A stretch of 64,000 nucleotides of DNA from positions 1-64,000 of the forward strand of contig JAQCEV010000001.1 of the NCBI GenBank assembly GCA_027618515.1, read 5' to 3'. The translations under genes and the position numbers were made by a program. The notes below the pieces were generated by a model. The model worked only from the letters and a program-made list of their open reading frames with translations, did no database searches and had not been told where the DNA came from. The stretch is from Chloroflexota bacterium. Lineage in GTDB: Bacteria; Chloroflexota; Dehalococcoidia; Lucifugimonadales; Australimonadaceae. Of the stretch, positions 28,496-38,279 are shown piece by piece (the first letter of the stretch is position 1; every line of letters starts with the position of its first letter).

Positions 28496-29440
28496 CTACT
28501 TCTCGTTGCCAGCCCGGAGCCAGCCCACGTAGTCGGCGATGGCGTCGTCGACGCTCCATTGCGACTTGAATCCGAGGCCCGCCAGGCGCTCGGCCGTCAT
28601 GTAGCCATCCTTCTTGTGTGCGGGGCCTTCGCCTGCCTGGAGTGCGATCTTGGCGTCTGGAATCGCCTTCTTCACGGCGGACTCAATGTCACCGTTGGTG
28701 ATCTGATGGCCGGCGCCCAGGTTGTAGATGTTGTGCTCCAGCTTGTCCGCCATGTAGACGGTCTGGATGGCCTTCGCAGTGTCTTTCACGTAGAAGATGT
28801 CGGCATTGTCGCCCGCGAAGGGCACGCGGCCGCCCATGTACTCAGGGTCGACACCCTTCACAGATGCGCTGACGAGTCGGCTGGGCAGGTTCATGCCCGA
28901 GTGGTAGAGCGGGCCCCAGATGCCCCCGATGCGCATGTTGATGAGCTCGATGCCCGTGCGCGATGCGTAGTGCATGCCCAGGATCTCCCAGGCTTTCTTG
29001 TACGTCTCGGTTGGGTTGGCCGATTCCATGGGGAGGCGGTCGGTCTCGCTGTAGGGGCCATCGCCCATGCTGTGGTATACGGCGATGGAGCTGGCCACGC
29101 AGATGCGTCGGACCTCAGCCTCGCGTGCTGCTTCGAGGGCGTCGATGAGCCCGGTCATGTTGGTTCGGTAGTCTTCGGCGGCGGTGAGCGCTGCAACACC
29201 AGGGACCGCGAGGTGAATGATGCCGTCAACCTTGTGCTTCTTGGCGATATCGCGGATGACGTTGCCCTGGGAAACGTCGCCCTTCTCGATGATGACGCGT
29301 TTGCCGAACTCGTCCTTGATGAAATCTGGCTCACGCCAGGTTTGGTACCACGTGATCACCACGTCCTCACCAGCATCGACGAGAGCCCTCGCCGTGTGGA
29401 GACCAATGAAACCCATACCGCCAGTGATGAGAACGGTCAC
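28496..29440 (-). CDS. NAD-dependent epimerase/dehydratase (extended SDR)
   Basis: VLITGGMGFIGLHTARALVDAG. Confidence 0.9.
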   Translation of the reverse strand: MTVLITGGMGFIGLHTARALVDAGEDVVITWYQTWREPDFIKDEFGKRVIIEKGDVSQGNVIRDIAKKHKVDGIIHLAVPGVAALTAAEDYRTNMTGLIDALEAAREAEVRRICVASSIAVYHSMGDGPYSETDRLPMESANPTETYKKAWEILGMHYASRTGIELINMRIGGIWGPLYHSGMNLPSRLVSASVKGVDPEYMGGRVPFAGDNADIFYVKDTAKAIQTVYMADKLEHNIYNLGAGHQITNGDIESAVKKAIPDAKIALQAGEGPAHKKDGYMTAERLAGLGFKSQWSVDDAIADYVGWLRAGNEK

Positions 29441-29673
29441 CGTCGCACCTCCGCAATCTTCTTTGTGTATCTGGTTGCCGCCGCGCCCGGCGCGCGGTTG
29501 AGGGTAGCATATCGGAGGCGTCGGCTGGTGGCCGGGCGCGGGTTCCGATCGCTACCGAGTCGCGACCGGAGCGCGTTGTGCGAACGGGGGTAGATTCCTA
29601 TCCTAAGCAGGCTGCCCACCCCGCGAGCGACTATCGCTGGGGTGATCTGCGGGATTCCGCCGGAAGAGGCCCC

Positions 29674-31872
29674 ATGATCAGTCAAAACGAAGCTGCGACG
29701 ACAACCACCGCACGGGTGGCCCGTTGGAGCGCTCATCACCGTTGGATCGTTCTGATCGTGACGTTCCTAGTGCTAGCGGCGTCGGTGTTCGCATCAGCGA
29801 CGTTGGAGGTAGTCCTGCAGGATACCGAGGGAGACATCGGCGAGTCGGCTGACGCGCACGCGGTACTCGCTGCGAAATTCCCTCGCGGCGGCGAGAGCGG
29901 CGAGCAGTTGCTGATCAGTCACACTGAACTGAGCGTGATGGATTCGGGCTACCAGGCGGTGGCCGAGCAGGTGTTCGAAGATCTGTTGGCACTGCCGCAG
30001 ATCAAGTCGGTAAGTTCAGTCTATGAAACGCCCGCGCCGGGGCACGTCTCGGCCGATGGGCACGTGCTACGAACGGACGTCGTGATCGACCGTCAGGTGC
30101 CCGTGGACGGACATCGAGCGGACGCGATCATCGCAGCCGTGGCGGGAGCGCGCGAAGCCAACAGCGACGCGGGCTACTCCATCGCGATCGTGGGTAATCT
30201 AACCACCAATCGCGAAGTCAACGAGATAACCAACGAGGACTTTGGGCAGATCATGATCGTGTCACTAGGGCTCGGTCTGATCATCATGTTGCTGGCGTTC
30301 CGCGCAGTGATCGCGGCGTTGATCCCGCTAGCGCTTGCAGTGGGCGCGATCACCATCGCCAACGGGCTGGCTGCGGTGATCAGCCAGTCATATGCGCTGA
30401 ACGACCAGTACTCGGAGATGATCCTGCTGTTGGGTTTGGCGGTGGGTATCGATTACTCGCTGTTCATCGTGAGTCGGTACCACAAAGAGCGGGAGGCGGG
30501 TAAGGACAAGTACGCGGCGATCGTGGCGGCTAACAATACGACGGGCCGTGCAGTGTTCTTCGCTGGCGTGACGGTACTGGTGTCGTTGGCGGGTCTGACG
30601 CTGACGAACCACCCGATCTTCGTGTCGCTGGCGATGGGCGCGATGCTGGTGGTGTTCGTGACGATCATCGGGTCGGTGACGTTCCTCCCAGCAGTGCTGG
30701 CGGTGATCGGCGATGGCGTGAACAGGCTGCGCATGCCGTTCCTGGATCGTTTGGTTGGCAATGGCATATGGGGAGCGGTGACTGACAGGGTTATGGCCCG
30801 ACCGGCGATCTTCGCCAGCGTCGCGTTGGTCGGGTTGATCGCGCTGGCGATACCTGCATTCGCAATCCATCTCGGTTTCCCCACGGGTTCAAAATCTTTG
30901 CACAACGCGGTGACCGCAAAGACCGCGCTAGTCCTGTTGGAGCAGCATTTCACGGCGGGATTCACGGACCCAACGCTAGTGGTGGTTTCGGCGGATGATG
31001 TGACGACGCCTGCGGTTCAGGATGCAGTCGCTGGCTTCATCGCGCGCTTGGAGACCGAGTCCGACCGCTACTTCGGTCCGTTCGAAGCGACACCGAACCC
31101 GGCAGGCGATACATTGTTGATCCGGGTGCCGATGAGCGGAGATCTCAAACTGGCGGCGGCGGGCGTTGAAGCACTACGCGAAGAGATACTGCCAGTTGCG
31201 TTCGGCTCGACAGGCGCGCGAGCGCTGGTCGGCGGTTCCACTGCGTCGACCTTGGACTTCAAGGCGTTCGTGTACAGCAAGGCGCCGATCGTGTTCGCGT
31301 TCGTTCTAGGGGTCGCGTTCCTGTTGCTGCTGTGGATGTTCCGTTCGATCGTGATCCCGATCAAGTCGATCATCCTGAACATGCTGTCCGTCGCGGCAGC
31401 GTACGGGGTGCTGGTGATGGTGTTCCAGTGGGGCTGGGGGATCAGCCTGCTGGACTCGGAGTCGTCCGGGGTGATCCTGGCGTGGCTGCCACTGTTCCTG
31501 TTCACGATCCTGTTTGGGTTGTCGATGGACTACCACATGCTGCTGCTGAACCGGGTGAAAGAGGCCTACGACCTCACGGGCAAGAACGATGAATCCGTGG
31601 CCATAGGCATCAGGCTGACGGCGGGGCAGATCACCAGCGCGGCGGCGATCATGGTGGGGGTGTTCTCGGCGTTCGCGCTCGCCCGCGATGTGAGGCTGCA
31701 GCAGTTCGGCGTGGGGCTTGGGGTGTCGGTGCTGATCGACGCGACGGTTATCAGGTCGGTGTTACTGCCAGCGACGATGAAGCTGCTGGGCGACTGGAAC
31801 TGGTACCTGCCATCCTGGCTGGAATGGTTGCCACGGGTGTCGATGGCGGAGCCCGAGCCCGAAGCCCAGTAG
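29674..31872 (+). CDS. MMPL/RND-family transporter
   Basis: Multi-TM with GLAVGIDYSLFIVSRY and FGLSMDYHMLLLNRVKEAY repeats. Confidence 0.92.
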   Translation: MISQNEAATTTTARVARWSAHHRWIVLIVTFLVLAASVFASATLEVVLQDTEGDIGESADAHAVLAAKFPRGGESGEQLLISHTELSVMDSGYQAVAEQVFEDLLALPQIKSVSSVYETPAPGHVSADGHVLRTDVVIDRQVPVDGHRADAIIAAVAGAREANSDAGYSIAIVGNLTTNREVNEITNEDFGQIMIVSLGLGLIIMLLAFRAVIAALIPLALAVGAITIANGLAAVISQSYALNDQYSEMILLLGLAVGIDYSLFIVSRYHKEREAGKDKYAAIVAANNTTGRAVFFAGVTVLVSLAGLTLTNHPIFVSLAMGAMLVVFVTIIGSVTFLPAVLAVIGDGVNRLRMPFLDRLVGNGIWGAVTDRVMARPAIFASVALVGLIALAIPAFAIHLGFPTGSKSLHNAVTAKTALVLLEQHFTAGFTDPTLVVVSADDVTTPAVQDAVAGFIARLETESDRYFGPFEATPNPAGDTLLIRVPMSGDLKLAAAGVEALREEILPVAFGSTGARALVGGSTASTLDFKAFVYSKAPIVFAFVLGVAFLLLLWMFRSIVIPIKSIILNMLSVAAAYGVLVMVFQWGWGISLLDSESSGVILAWLPLFLFTILFGLSMDYHMLLLNRVKEAYDLTGKNDESVAIGIRLTAGQITSAAAIMVGVFSAFALARDVRLQQFGVGLGVSVLIDATVIRSVLLPATMKLLGDWNWYLPSWLEWLPRVSMAEPEPEAQ

Positions 31873-31879
31873 TCGTCTG

Positions 31880-32839
31880 CTACTGGGCGTTGCCTGCCTC
31901 TAGCCACTCAACATAGTCGGCGATGGCCGTCTCGATGGAGTGCTTTGGCGCGTAGCCGAGTTGCTGCATGCGGCTGATGTCGCTGTAGGCGTCAGGCTTG
32001 AAGCGAGGGCTGCGGCCCTCCTGAAACTCGGCTGCGAATCCGGGTTTGACCTTGGCTACGGCGTCGAGGATCTCAGCGTTGGATGTCGCCCTGCCCGACC
32101 CGATGTTGTAGGTCTGGTGTTCCAGCGTGGGCGCGTTGTGCACGGTGGCGATGCCGCTCGCGATGTCTTTGACGTAGGTGAGATCGCCGGTGTCGCCAGC
32201 GAAGGGTACGCCGCCGAACGCTGGCGAGAAGTCTGGTTCGGTGCCATGGACAGCAGCAGCGACCAGCCTGCTAGGCAGGTTGCGCATGGAGGCGTACATC
32301 GGGCCGTAGACGCCGCTGAGTCGCATGTTGACCAGGTCGATGCCGGATTGCTTGGCGTAGTTGAGGGTGAGTATCTCCCAGGCCTTCTTGAACGCCTCAG
32401 GCGAGATGATCGAGTCGATGGGGAGCGGTCGGTCTTCGCGAAACGGGCCTTGCGGGACGCCGAAGTAGGGCGCGCTGGAACTGGCAAGGCTCACGCGGCG
32501 GACGCCAGCCTCTCGCGAGGCGTCCAGCAGGAGCGACAGCTTGTCCATGTTGATGCGGAGGTCAGCGCCAGCGTCCGGTTGGGCCTGGCCGTGGATCGCC
32601 ATGTGGACGATGCCGTCGACCTTGTGCTTGTTGGCCAGGGCGAGCAACGCACCAGGCTCACCGATGTCGGCTTGCTCCCACGTAAGCCCTTTGCCGACGC
32701 GTGCTTCGAGGAAGCTGGGCATACGCCAGGTCTCCCGATAGGTTGCGATGACCTCGACGCCAGCGTCGAGGAAGGCCTCGACGGTGTGCAATCCGATGAA
32801 TCCCATGCCACCGGTGATGAGTACTTTGTTGTTTGGCAT
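31880..32839 (-). CDS. NAD-dependent epimerase/dehydratase, paralogue of 28496..29440
   Basis: VLITGGMGFIGLHTVEAFLDAG; high similarity to the other SDR. Confidence 0.9.
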   Translation of the reverse strand: MPNNKVLITGGMGFIGLHTVEAFLDAGVEVIATYRETWRMPSFLEARVGKGLTWEQADIGEPGALLALANKHKVDGIVHMAIHGQAQPDAGADLRINMDKLSLLLDASREAGVRRVSLASSSAPYFGVPQGPFREDRPLPIDSIISPEAFKKAWEILTLNYAKQSGIDLVNMRLSGVYGPMYASMRNLPSRLVAAAVHGTEPDFSPAFGGVPFAGDTGDLTYVKDIASGIATVHNAPTLEHQTYNIGSGRATSNAEILDAVAKVKPGFAAEFQEGRSPRFKPDAYSDISRMQQLGYAPKHSIETAIADYVEWLEAGNAQ

Positions 32840-32848
32840 GATTGGCTC

Positions 32849-35800
32849 CTAGTTCGATTTCACGACGCCAAGGGTGAGCTTGACGCCTTCGATGTCCTGC
32901 TCCTCGGAGTAGGCGTTGGCGGGTGCGGATTCTAGGCGAACGTCATCGCTGAGCGTTTCCTGGCGTAGGTAAGCGTCGTGAGCAGCGAGGGCGCTGGTGA
33001 CGGAGTCGGGCGCGCCAAAGATGTACGCGGTGATACGGTCCTCGATCTCCAAGCCTGCGGCCTTGCGGACGTTCTGCAGGCGATGGACGATCTCGCGCGC
33101 CATGCCTTCGGCTTCGAGTTCGGGAGTGAGGTCGGTGTCGAGGCCAACCATGAGGCCGCCTGAACTGTCGATGGAGACGGCGAAACCGTCACGCTCTTCT
33201 ACGTCCACGAGGATCTCGGTCTCGTCGAGGGTGAACTCACCAACCGTTACGGTGCCTCCATCACGTAGTGTGGTGGCGACGGCTCCCGCGTCAGCGGCCG
33301 CAAGGGCTGCCCGGATGGCACCGATCTGCTTGCCGTATTTGGGGCCCAGCGCAGGCAGGTTGGGACGCAGCTTGAATGTCGCAAGGGCGTCATCTGTGGC
33401 GACCTCAAGGGCTTTGACGTTGAGCTCCTCCAACACTTGGTCGGAGATGACGGCCAGGTACTGCGCTTCTTCGGGTCGCGCCCGAACGATGACACGCGCT
33501 AGGGGCTGGCGCACTTTGAGCATGCCTTTGCTGCGAGCGGCGCGGCCCAGGCTAGCGATACGCATGGCAAGGCGGATTGCCTTGTCGAGGTCGTCGTCGA
33601 TCAGTGAGGCCTCGGACTTGGGGAAGTCAGTGAGGTGAACGCTGTCCGGCGAGTTCTTCGGCGCAAGGTTGCGGTACATGGCGTCGGCCAAGAACGGGGT
33701 CATGGGTGCCATGAGCTTGCTGAGGGTGAACAGGCAGGAGTAGAGCGTGACGTACGCCCAGGTCTTGTCGTCATCACCCGAGTCACCGTCATCACCGCCC
33801 AGAGGACGCCAGTAGCGGCGGCGACCACGACGGACGTACCAGTTGGAGAGTTGGTCGACGAATTCTTCCACGCGACGACCGGCGTCCGTGGGGCTGTAGC
33901 TATCCAGGTCTGAGGTGACGTTGGCTACCAGGTCGTTGAGCTCGGAGATCACCCAGCGGTCAAGTTCGTTAGGCGGAGCGCTGGAGAGCCCAGGGCCGCC
34001 GATGTCACCTGCCCAGTAGTCAGCGTGAGCTTCGGGGTCGAAGCCGTCGATGTTGGCGTAAGTGACGAAGAAGCTGTAGGTGTTCCAGAGCGTGAGCATG
34101 AAGCGTCGAAGGCTCTCGCCAACGAGTTCGGCTGAGAATCGTCGAGGCAACGATGACGGGGCAGACGTGAAGAGATACCAACGCAATGCGTCGGCGCCCT
34201 GCTCGTTCATGACCTCCCACGGGTTCACGACGTTGCCCTTGGACTTGGACATCTTCTCGCCCTTGCCGTCGAGGATGAGGCCGAGGACGATGACGTTCTG
34301 GTAGGAGGGTTGCTTGGCAACGAGAGTGGAGAGGGCGAGCAGGCTGTAGAACCATCCGCGGGTCTGGTCGACAGCCTCGGTGATGTACTGCGCCGGGAAG
34401 AGGTCACTGGCGATCAGCTCGTCGGGGTTGTTGATGGTCACCGGCTTGCCGCCGTTGCCGTTGATGGTGAACGGGTAGGACCACTGGGCGAAGGGCATGG
34501 CGCCGGAGTCGTACCAGGCGTCGGCGACTTCAGGGACACGATGCATGACGCCCCCGCAGTCAGGGCACGTCATCTCGATCTGGTCTACGAACGGTCGATG
34601 GAGGTCGAGGTCAGCAACGAGGTGCTTCGTCTCAGCCGTGGCTAGCTCAGCAAGCTCGGCACTGCCGCCAACACAGCGCGCGCCTTCGCAGTCGTCGCAG
34701 CGCCAGATCGGGATGGGTGTGCCCCAGTAACGTTCGCGGGAGACTGCCCAGTCAACGTTGTTGCGTAGCCACTCACCGAAACGGCCTTCCTTGATGTGGT
34801 CCGGGTACCAGTTGATCCCCCGGTTACCAGCGACCATCTGGTCTTTGACTGCGGTGGTCTGGATGTACCAGGAGGCCTTGGCGTAGTAGAGCAGCGGGGT
34901 GCCGCAACGCCAGCAGAACGGGTACGTGTGCTTGATGATGCCGTCCTTGAAGAGGAGACCATGCTCTTTGAGGTCAGCGGTGATGTCTTTGTCCGCCTGC
35001 TTGATGAATTTGCCGGTACCAGGAAAATCACCCTGGAGGATGCCGCGCAGATCCACCGTGTGGACGGTGGGGAAGTCGTGCTCTTTGCCGAGTTCGGCGT
35101 CCTCTGCACCATAGGCTGGTGCGGTGTGGACGATGCCCGTGCCCTCGTCAGTGGTGACGTAGTTGGCGGCGAGCACGCGATGGGCGTGGTCAGCGAGTTC
35201 TTCGCCACGGTAGGGAGGCTCGTAGCCGATGCCGAGGAGGTCTGTTCCATCGAACGTGTCCACAGTCGTCCAGCCTTCGCCGAGCACGCGCTTAGCGAGA
35301 ACCTCGGCGAGCAGTAGGCGTTCGCCAGGGTCAAGAATCTCGTCTTCCAGTGGGGACTGCATGAGCGCGTAACGCTCTTTGGGGCTCACCGCGAGCGCCA
35401 TGTTGGCGGTCAGCGTCCAGGGGGTCGTGGTCCACGCCATGAACGCTGGGCGTGTGGCCATCCACGAGCCGTCCGCGAACCCGAGGCGCTTGAGGACGGA
35501 AGCTGACGCGCCATGCTCGGTGCTCGGCTCTAGGTTGAGGGGGAAACGCACGAACACAGACGGGTCAGGCGTGTCGTCCTTGTAACCAAGGGCGACTTCG
35601 TGGGAACTGAGGCTGGTGACGCATCGTGGGCAGTGGGGCGTTACTTTGTAGCCTTCGTACACGTGGTTGTCGTCCCAGAGGCGCTTGAACACCCACCAGG
35701 CAGTCTCGACGTAGCTCTTATGGTAGGTGACGTAGGCGTTGTCCATATCCAGCCAGACGCCCGCTCGCTCAGTCATGGATTGCCATTCCTGAACGTACCG

Positions 35801-36202
35801 GAAAACGCTTTCGCGGCAGCGGCGGTTGAACTCTTCGATCCCGAAGACCTCGATCTCGTGCTTGGACTTGAGGCCGAGCTCTTTCTCAATCTCAAGTTCT
35901 ACAGGCAGTCCATGGGTGTCCCAGCCGCCTCGACGGAGAGGACGGAAGCCCTGCATGGTCTTGTAGCGCAACAGGATGTCCTTGAACGAACGGGAAAGGA
36001 CGTGGTGGATGCCTGGGCTGCCGTTGGCGGTCGGAGGGCCTTCGTAGAAGACGAATAGGGGCGCGTCGGCGCGTACCTCGTCGACCTTGTGGAAGGTATC
36101 TTCCGTCCGCCACTGTTCCAGAACCCGCTCTTCAAGTTGGGGGAAGCTCACCCTACTTGAGATCGGTTCGAATCGCTGTTGCTGGTCCTGCTGCTCCGGC
36201 AT
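32849..36202 (-). CDS. ileS: Isoleucyl-tRNA synthetase
   Basis: GSPGIHHVLSRSFKD (HIGH-like), GEKMSKSKGNVV (KMSKS), GWDTHGLPVELEIEKELG. Confidence 0.97.
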   Translation of the reverse strand: MPEQQDQQQRFEPISSRVSFPQLEERVLEQWRTEDTFHKVDEVRADAPLFVFYEGPPTANGSPGIHHVLSRSFKDILLRYKTMQGFRPLRRGGWDTHGLPVELEIEKELGLKSKHEIEVFGIEEFNRRCRESVFRYVQEWQSMTERAGVWLDMDNAYVTYHKSYVETAWWVFKRLWDDNHVYEGYKVTPHCPRCVTSLSSHEVALGYKDDTPDPSVFVRFPLNLEPSTEHGASASVLKRLGFADGSWMATRPAFMAWTTTPWTLTANMALAVSPKERYALMQSPLEDEILDPGERLLLAEVLAKRVLGEGWTTVDTFDGTDLLGIGYEPPYRGEELADHAHRVLAANYVTTDEGTGIVHTAPAYGAEDAELGKEHDFPTVHTVDLRGILQGDFPGTGKFIKQADKDITADLKEHGLLFKDGIIKHTYPFCWRCGTPLLYYAKASWYIQTTAVKDQMVAGNRGINWYPDHIKEGRFGEWLRNNVDWAVSRERYWGTPIPIWRCDDCEGARCVGGSAELAELATAETKHLVADLDLHRPFVDQIEMTCPDCGGVMHRVPEVADAWYDSGAMPFAQWSYPFTINGNGGKPVTINNPDELIASDLFPAQYITEAVDQTRGWFYSLLALSTLVAKQPSYQNVIVLGLILDGKGEKMSKSKGNVVNPWEVMNEQGADALRWYLFTSAPSSLPRRFSAELVGESLRRFMLTLWNTYSFFVTYANIDGFDPEAHADYWAGDIGGPGLSSAPPNELDRWVISELNDLVANVTSDLDSYSPTDAGRRVEEFVDQLSNWYVRRGRRRYWRPLGGDDGDSGDDDKTWAYVTLYSCLFTLSKLMAPMTPFLADAMYRNLAPKNSPDSVHLTDFPKSEASLIDDDLDKAIRLAMRIASLGRAARSKGMLKVRQPLARVIVRARPEEAQYLAVISDQVLEELNVKALEVATDDALATFKLRPNLPALGPKYGKQIGAIRAALAAADAGAVATTLRDGGTVTVGEFTLDETEILVDVEERDGFAVSIDSSGGLMVGLDTDLTPELEAEGMAREIVHRLQNVRKAAGLEIEDRITAYIFGAPDSVTSALAAHDAYLRQETLSDDVRLESAPANAYSEEQDIEGVKLTLGVVKSN

Positions 36203-36247
36203 CTTTACCTCAGTTCATGTCCTGTGTCGCACAAAACGGGTCGGGAA

Positions 36248-36520
36248 ATAGAAAAAGCCCGTCCACTTGCTTAGCGGACGGGCGAAAAACCCGCGGTACC
36301 ACCACCATTCCCTGGCGTGCCAGGGCTCTCAAGACCAGGGTAACGGGCGGTGGCCCGGTCAGGCCTACTTCCTTGCGCTTGGCAAGGGTTCGGTTGACGG
36401 CTCGGGAGGGATCTTCGACAGGTGCTACGTACCGGCTTCCACCGTGCCCGGCTCGCTGTTCGCGGCGCTGCTGTCTACTCGTCTCCGTCGTTGCCTTGGA
36501 AACGATGGTAGCGGAGGCAG
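36248..36520 (-). promoter_or_regulatory. T-box leader upstream of ileS, Ile (AUC) specifier
   Basis: Minus strand: AGCGAGCC...GGTGGAAGCC (GGUGNRA at 36443-36437), GAAGATCCC specifier ATC at 36412-36410, T-box AATGGTGGTGGTACCGCGG (about 36309-36291), terminator GCCCGTCC...GGACGGGC. Confidence 0.92.
36252..36283 (-). terminator. Rho-independent terminator of the T-box leader
   Basis: GCCCGTCCGCTAAGCAAGTGGACGGGCTTTTT on the minus strand. Confidence 0.9.
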
Positions 36521-36547
36521 CCAGGAGGGGCAAGCTAGCGGCGGCCC

Positions 36548-37480
36548 CTAATTGCGGCGCGGGCGGCGAGGGCGCTGTCGGCGAGGCGTTGCCTCTGCTG
36601 GAAAGTCCATGATCGTGGCCTCAACGCCCTTCGTTTCGAAGGCATTCACGTCGGCTTCGGGCTGGGGCTCGGCCCAAGCAGGCTCCTGGAACCACGAGTG
36701 CCTGATCCTGATGAAGACGAAGGCCACGGCAAGCTGTAGGCCCGTGGCGGCAAGCCACACTCCGGCGAGCGAGGCGTAGTTCACGAACGTCAAGGTACCG
36801 CTGACGATCGGTTCTTCCCATCCTGTGAGGATGCCATGCGCAAACGTCACCAGCAGCAAGCTGAAAACGACGCCGGTGGTCTGGTCATCGGCAGCTTCCA
36901 CGAGGCGTCTGGCCAACCAGGCGATAACCACCACTTCAACGGCCGCAATCACGAAGGCGGCGAACGTGAGCAGCTCCGGGTTGTCGATGCCCGTGCCGTC
37001 TACGGCGCCGAACACGGGGAATCTTGTCACCTGAGTAAGAACGAAGAAGGACATGAAAGCGACGCCCCAGCCGAAGCCAGCGCTGGAGACCATGACCGAG
37101 ACGACCAGCGCCATGATGAACATGAGGATGTAGGCGCCCACAACGACGATGGCGCGAGTGAGGTTGCCCTCCGATTCGCCAAGGAAGCCGGTGGTGAGCA
37201 GGAAGATCGCACCTTGCCCTGCTGGTAGCCACGTCATCAGGCCAACGGGGAGGCCTCGACGTACGGCGTAAGCACCGCCAAGGGCGACGACCACCAAGAG
37301 GACGACTGCCGGAGGCGTGAGGGTGCCAACGATGCCAGGCAGGCCCAGGGATCGCCACGGCCATGAAACGAGGGATGCGGCCAGTAGGAGGGCGAAGGGC
37401 GCCCCAAGCATCAGTTGTAGTCGACTGCGGTCGACTACAAACGAAGGCTTTCCCGGTAGCGCTGGTTGGTCTGAGACCAT
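36548..37480 (-). CDS. Hypothetical multi-TM membrane protein
   Basis: ORF 36548..37615; likely start MVSDQPALPGKPSF at 37480; about 7-8 TM segments. Confidence 0.7.
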   Translation of the reverse strand: MVSDQPALPGKPSFVVDRSRLQLMLGAPFALLLAASLVSWPWRSLGLPGIVGTLTPPAVVLLVVVALGGAYAVRRGLPVGLMTWLPAGQGAIFLLTTGFLGESEGNLTRAIVVVGAYILMFIMALVVSVMVSSAGFGWGVAFMSFFVLTQVTRFPVFGAVDGTGIDNPELLTFAAFVIAAVEVVVIAWLARRLVEAADDQTTGVVFSLLLVTFAHGILTGWEEPIVSGTLTFVNYASLAGVWLAATGLQLAVAFVFIRIRHSWFQEPAWAEPQPEADVNAFETKGVEATIMDFPAEATPRRQRPRRPRRN

Positions 37481-37490
37481 GCCGTACTGC

Positions 37491-38279
37491 CTACTCGCGG
37501 TCGTCGCTGTAGTTGGGGCGGTATTCACTGGGCGTACCACCACCACGGTTGCCACCACGCGGGCTTCCGCTGTTGCCACCACTGCTGCGACGTGGTCCTC
37601 GGTCGCCGCCACCACTTGAGGGGCGCGCTGCTCGCTCGCCGGTTGGGGTGACGACCACGCGTCGCTGGGTGCCTTCGCCTGAGCTCTCGGTGGTCACGCC
37701 TTTGTCTTCGGCGAGGGCCACGTGCACAAGGCGACGGTCTGCGGCAGACATGGCTTCCATCTCCACTGGCTGGCCGGAGCTGATCGCGCGCTCTGCCATA
37801 CGTTCAGCGAGCACGCTGACTTGCTGCTCACGGCGATCCCGATACTGCTCGACGTCCACGATGATAGGGCCAGCGTCGTCTTCACGACGGCCAAGGATGA
37901 TGTTCGTGACGTACTGAAGCGCACGTAGAGTCTCGCCACGGCGACCGATGATCAACCCGGCGTCCTCGCCTTGGATGTCGATGATGGTGGGGTTGTCAGC
38001 GCCCGTGCCTGAACTCCTGATCGTCGGTGTCGCGTCGACATCCATGGCGTTCAGAAGATCCGTCACGACGCCCAATGCCGCGCTTGCTCCAGCGGTGGAG
38101 CCGGTTATCAGCGATACACGAACCTTGGCGGGTTCAGCCCCGATGCCCAAGATTCCGCTGCGGCCTTGGCTAACGACGTCTACCTCGACCTCGTCGCGGC
38201 CTACGCCGAGCTCGAGTATCGCTAGCTCTATCGCTTCCTCGACCGTCTTCCCCGTTCGTTCCAGAGGTTGTTTCTCCAT
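37491..38279 (-). CDS. jag: Jag/SpoIIIJ-associated RNA-binding protein (Jag_N, KH, R3H)
   Basis: MEKQPLERTGKTVEEAIELAILELGVGRDEVEVDVVSQG; GLIIGRRGETLRALQYVTN; R3H-like C-terminus. Confidence 0.92.
   Translation of the reverse strand: MEKQPLERTGKTVEEAIELAILELGVGRDEVEVDVVSQGRSGILGIGAEPAKVRVSLITGSTAGASAALGVVTDLLNAMDVDATPTIRSSGTGADNPTIIDIQGEDAGLIIGRRGETLRALQYVTNIILGRREDDAGPIIVDVEQYRDRREQQVSVLAERMAERAISSGQPVEMEAMSAADRRLVHVALAEDKGVTTESSGEGTQRRVVVTPTGERAARPSSGGGDRGPRRSSGGNSGSPRGGNRGGGTPSEYRPNYSDDRE

Noticed and set aside
28559-29593. 344-aa + strand ORF
   Set aside because: Antisense shadow of the epimerase at 28496..29440.
31940-32935. 331-aa + strand ORF
   Set aside because: Antisense shadow of the epimerase at 31880..32839.
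36157-36612. 151-aa + strand ORF and opposing 107-aa ORF upstream of ileS
   Set aside because: They cover the T-box leader and terminator; no protein-family resemblance.
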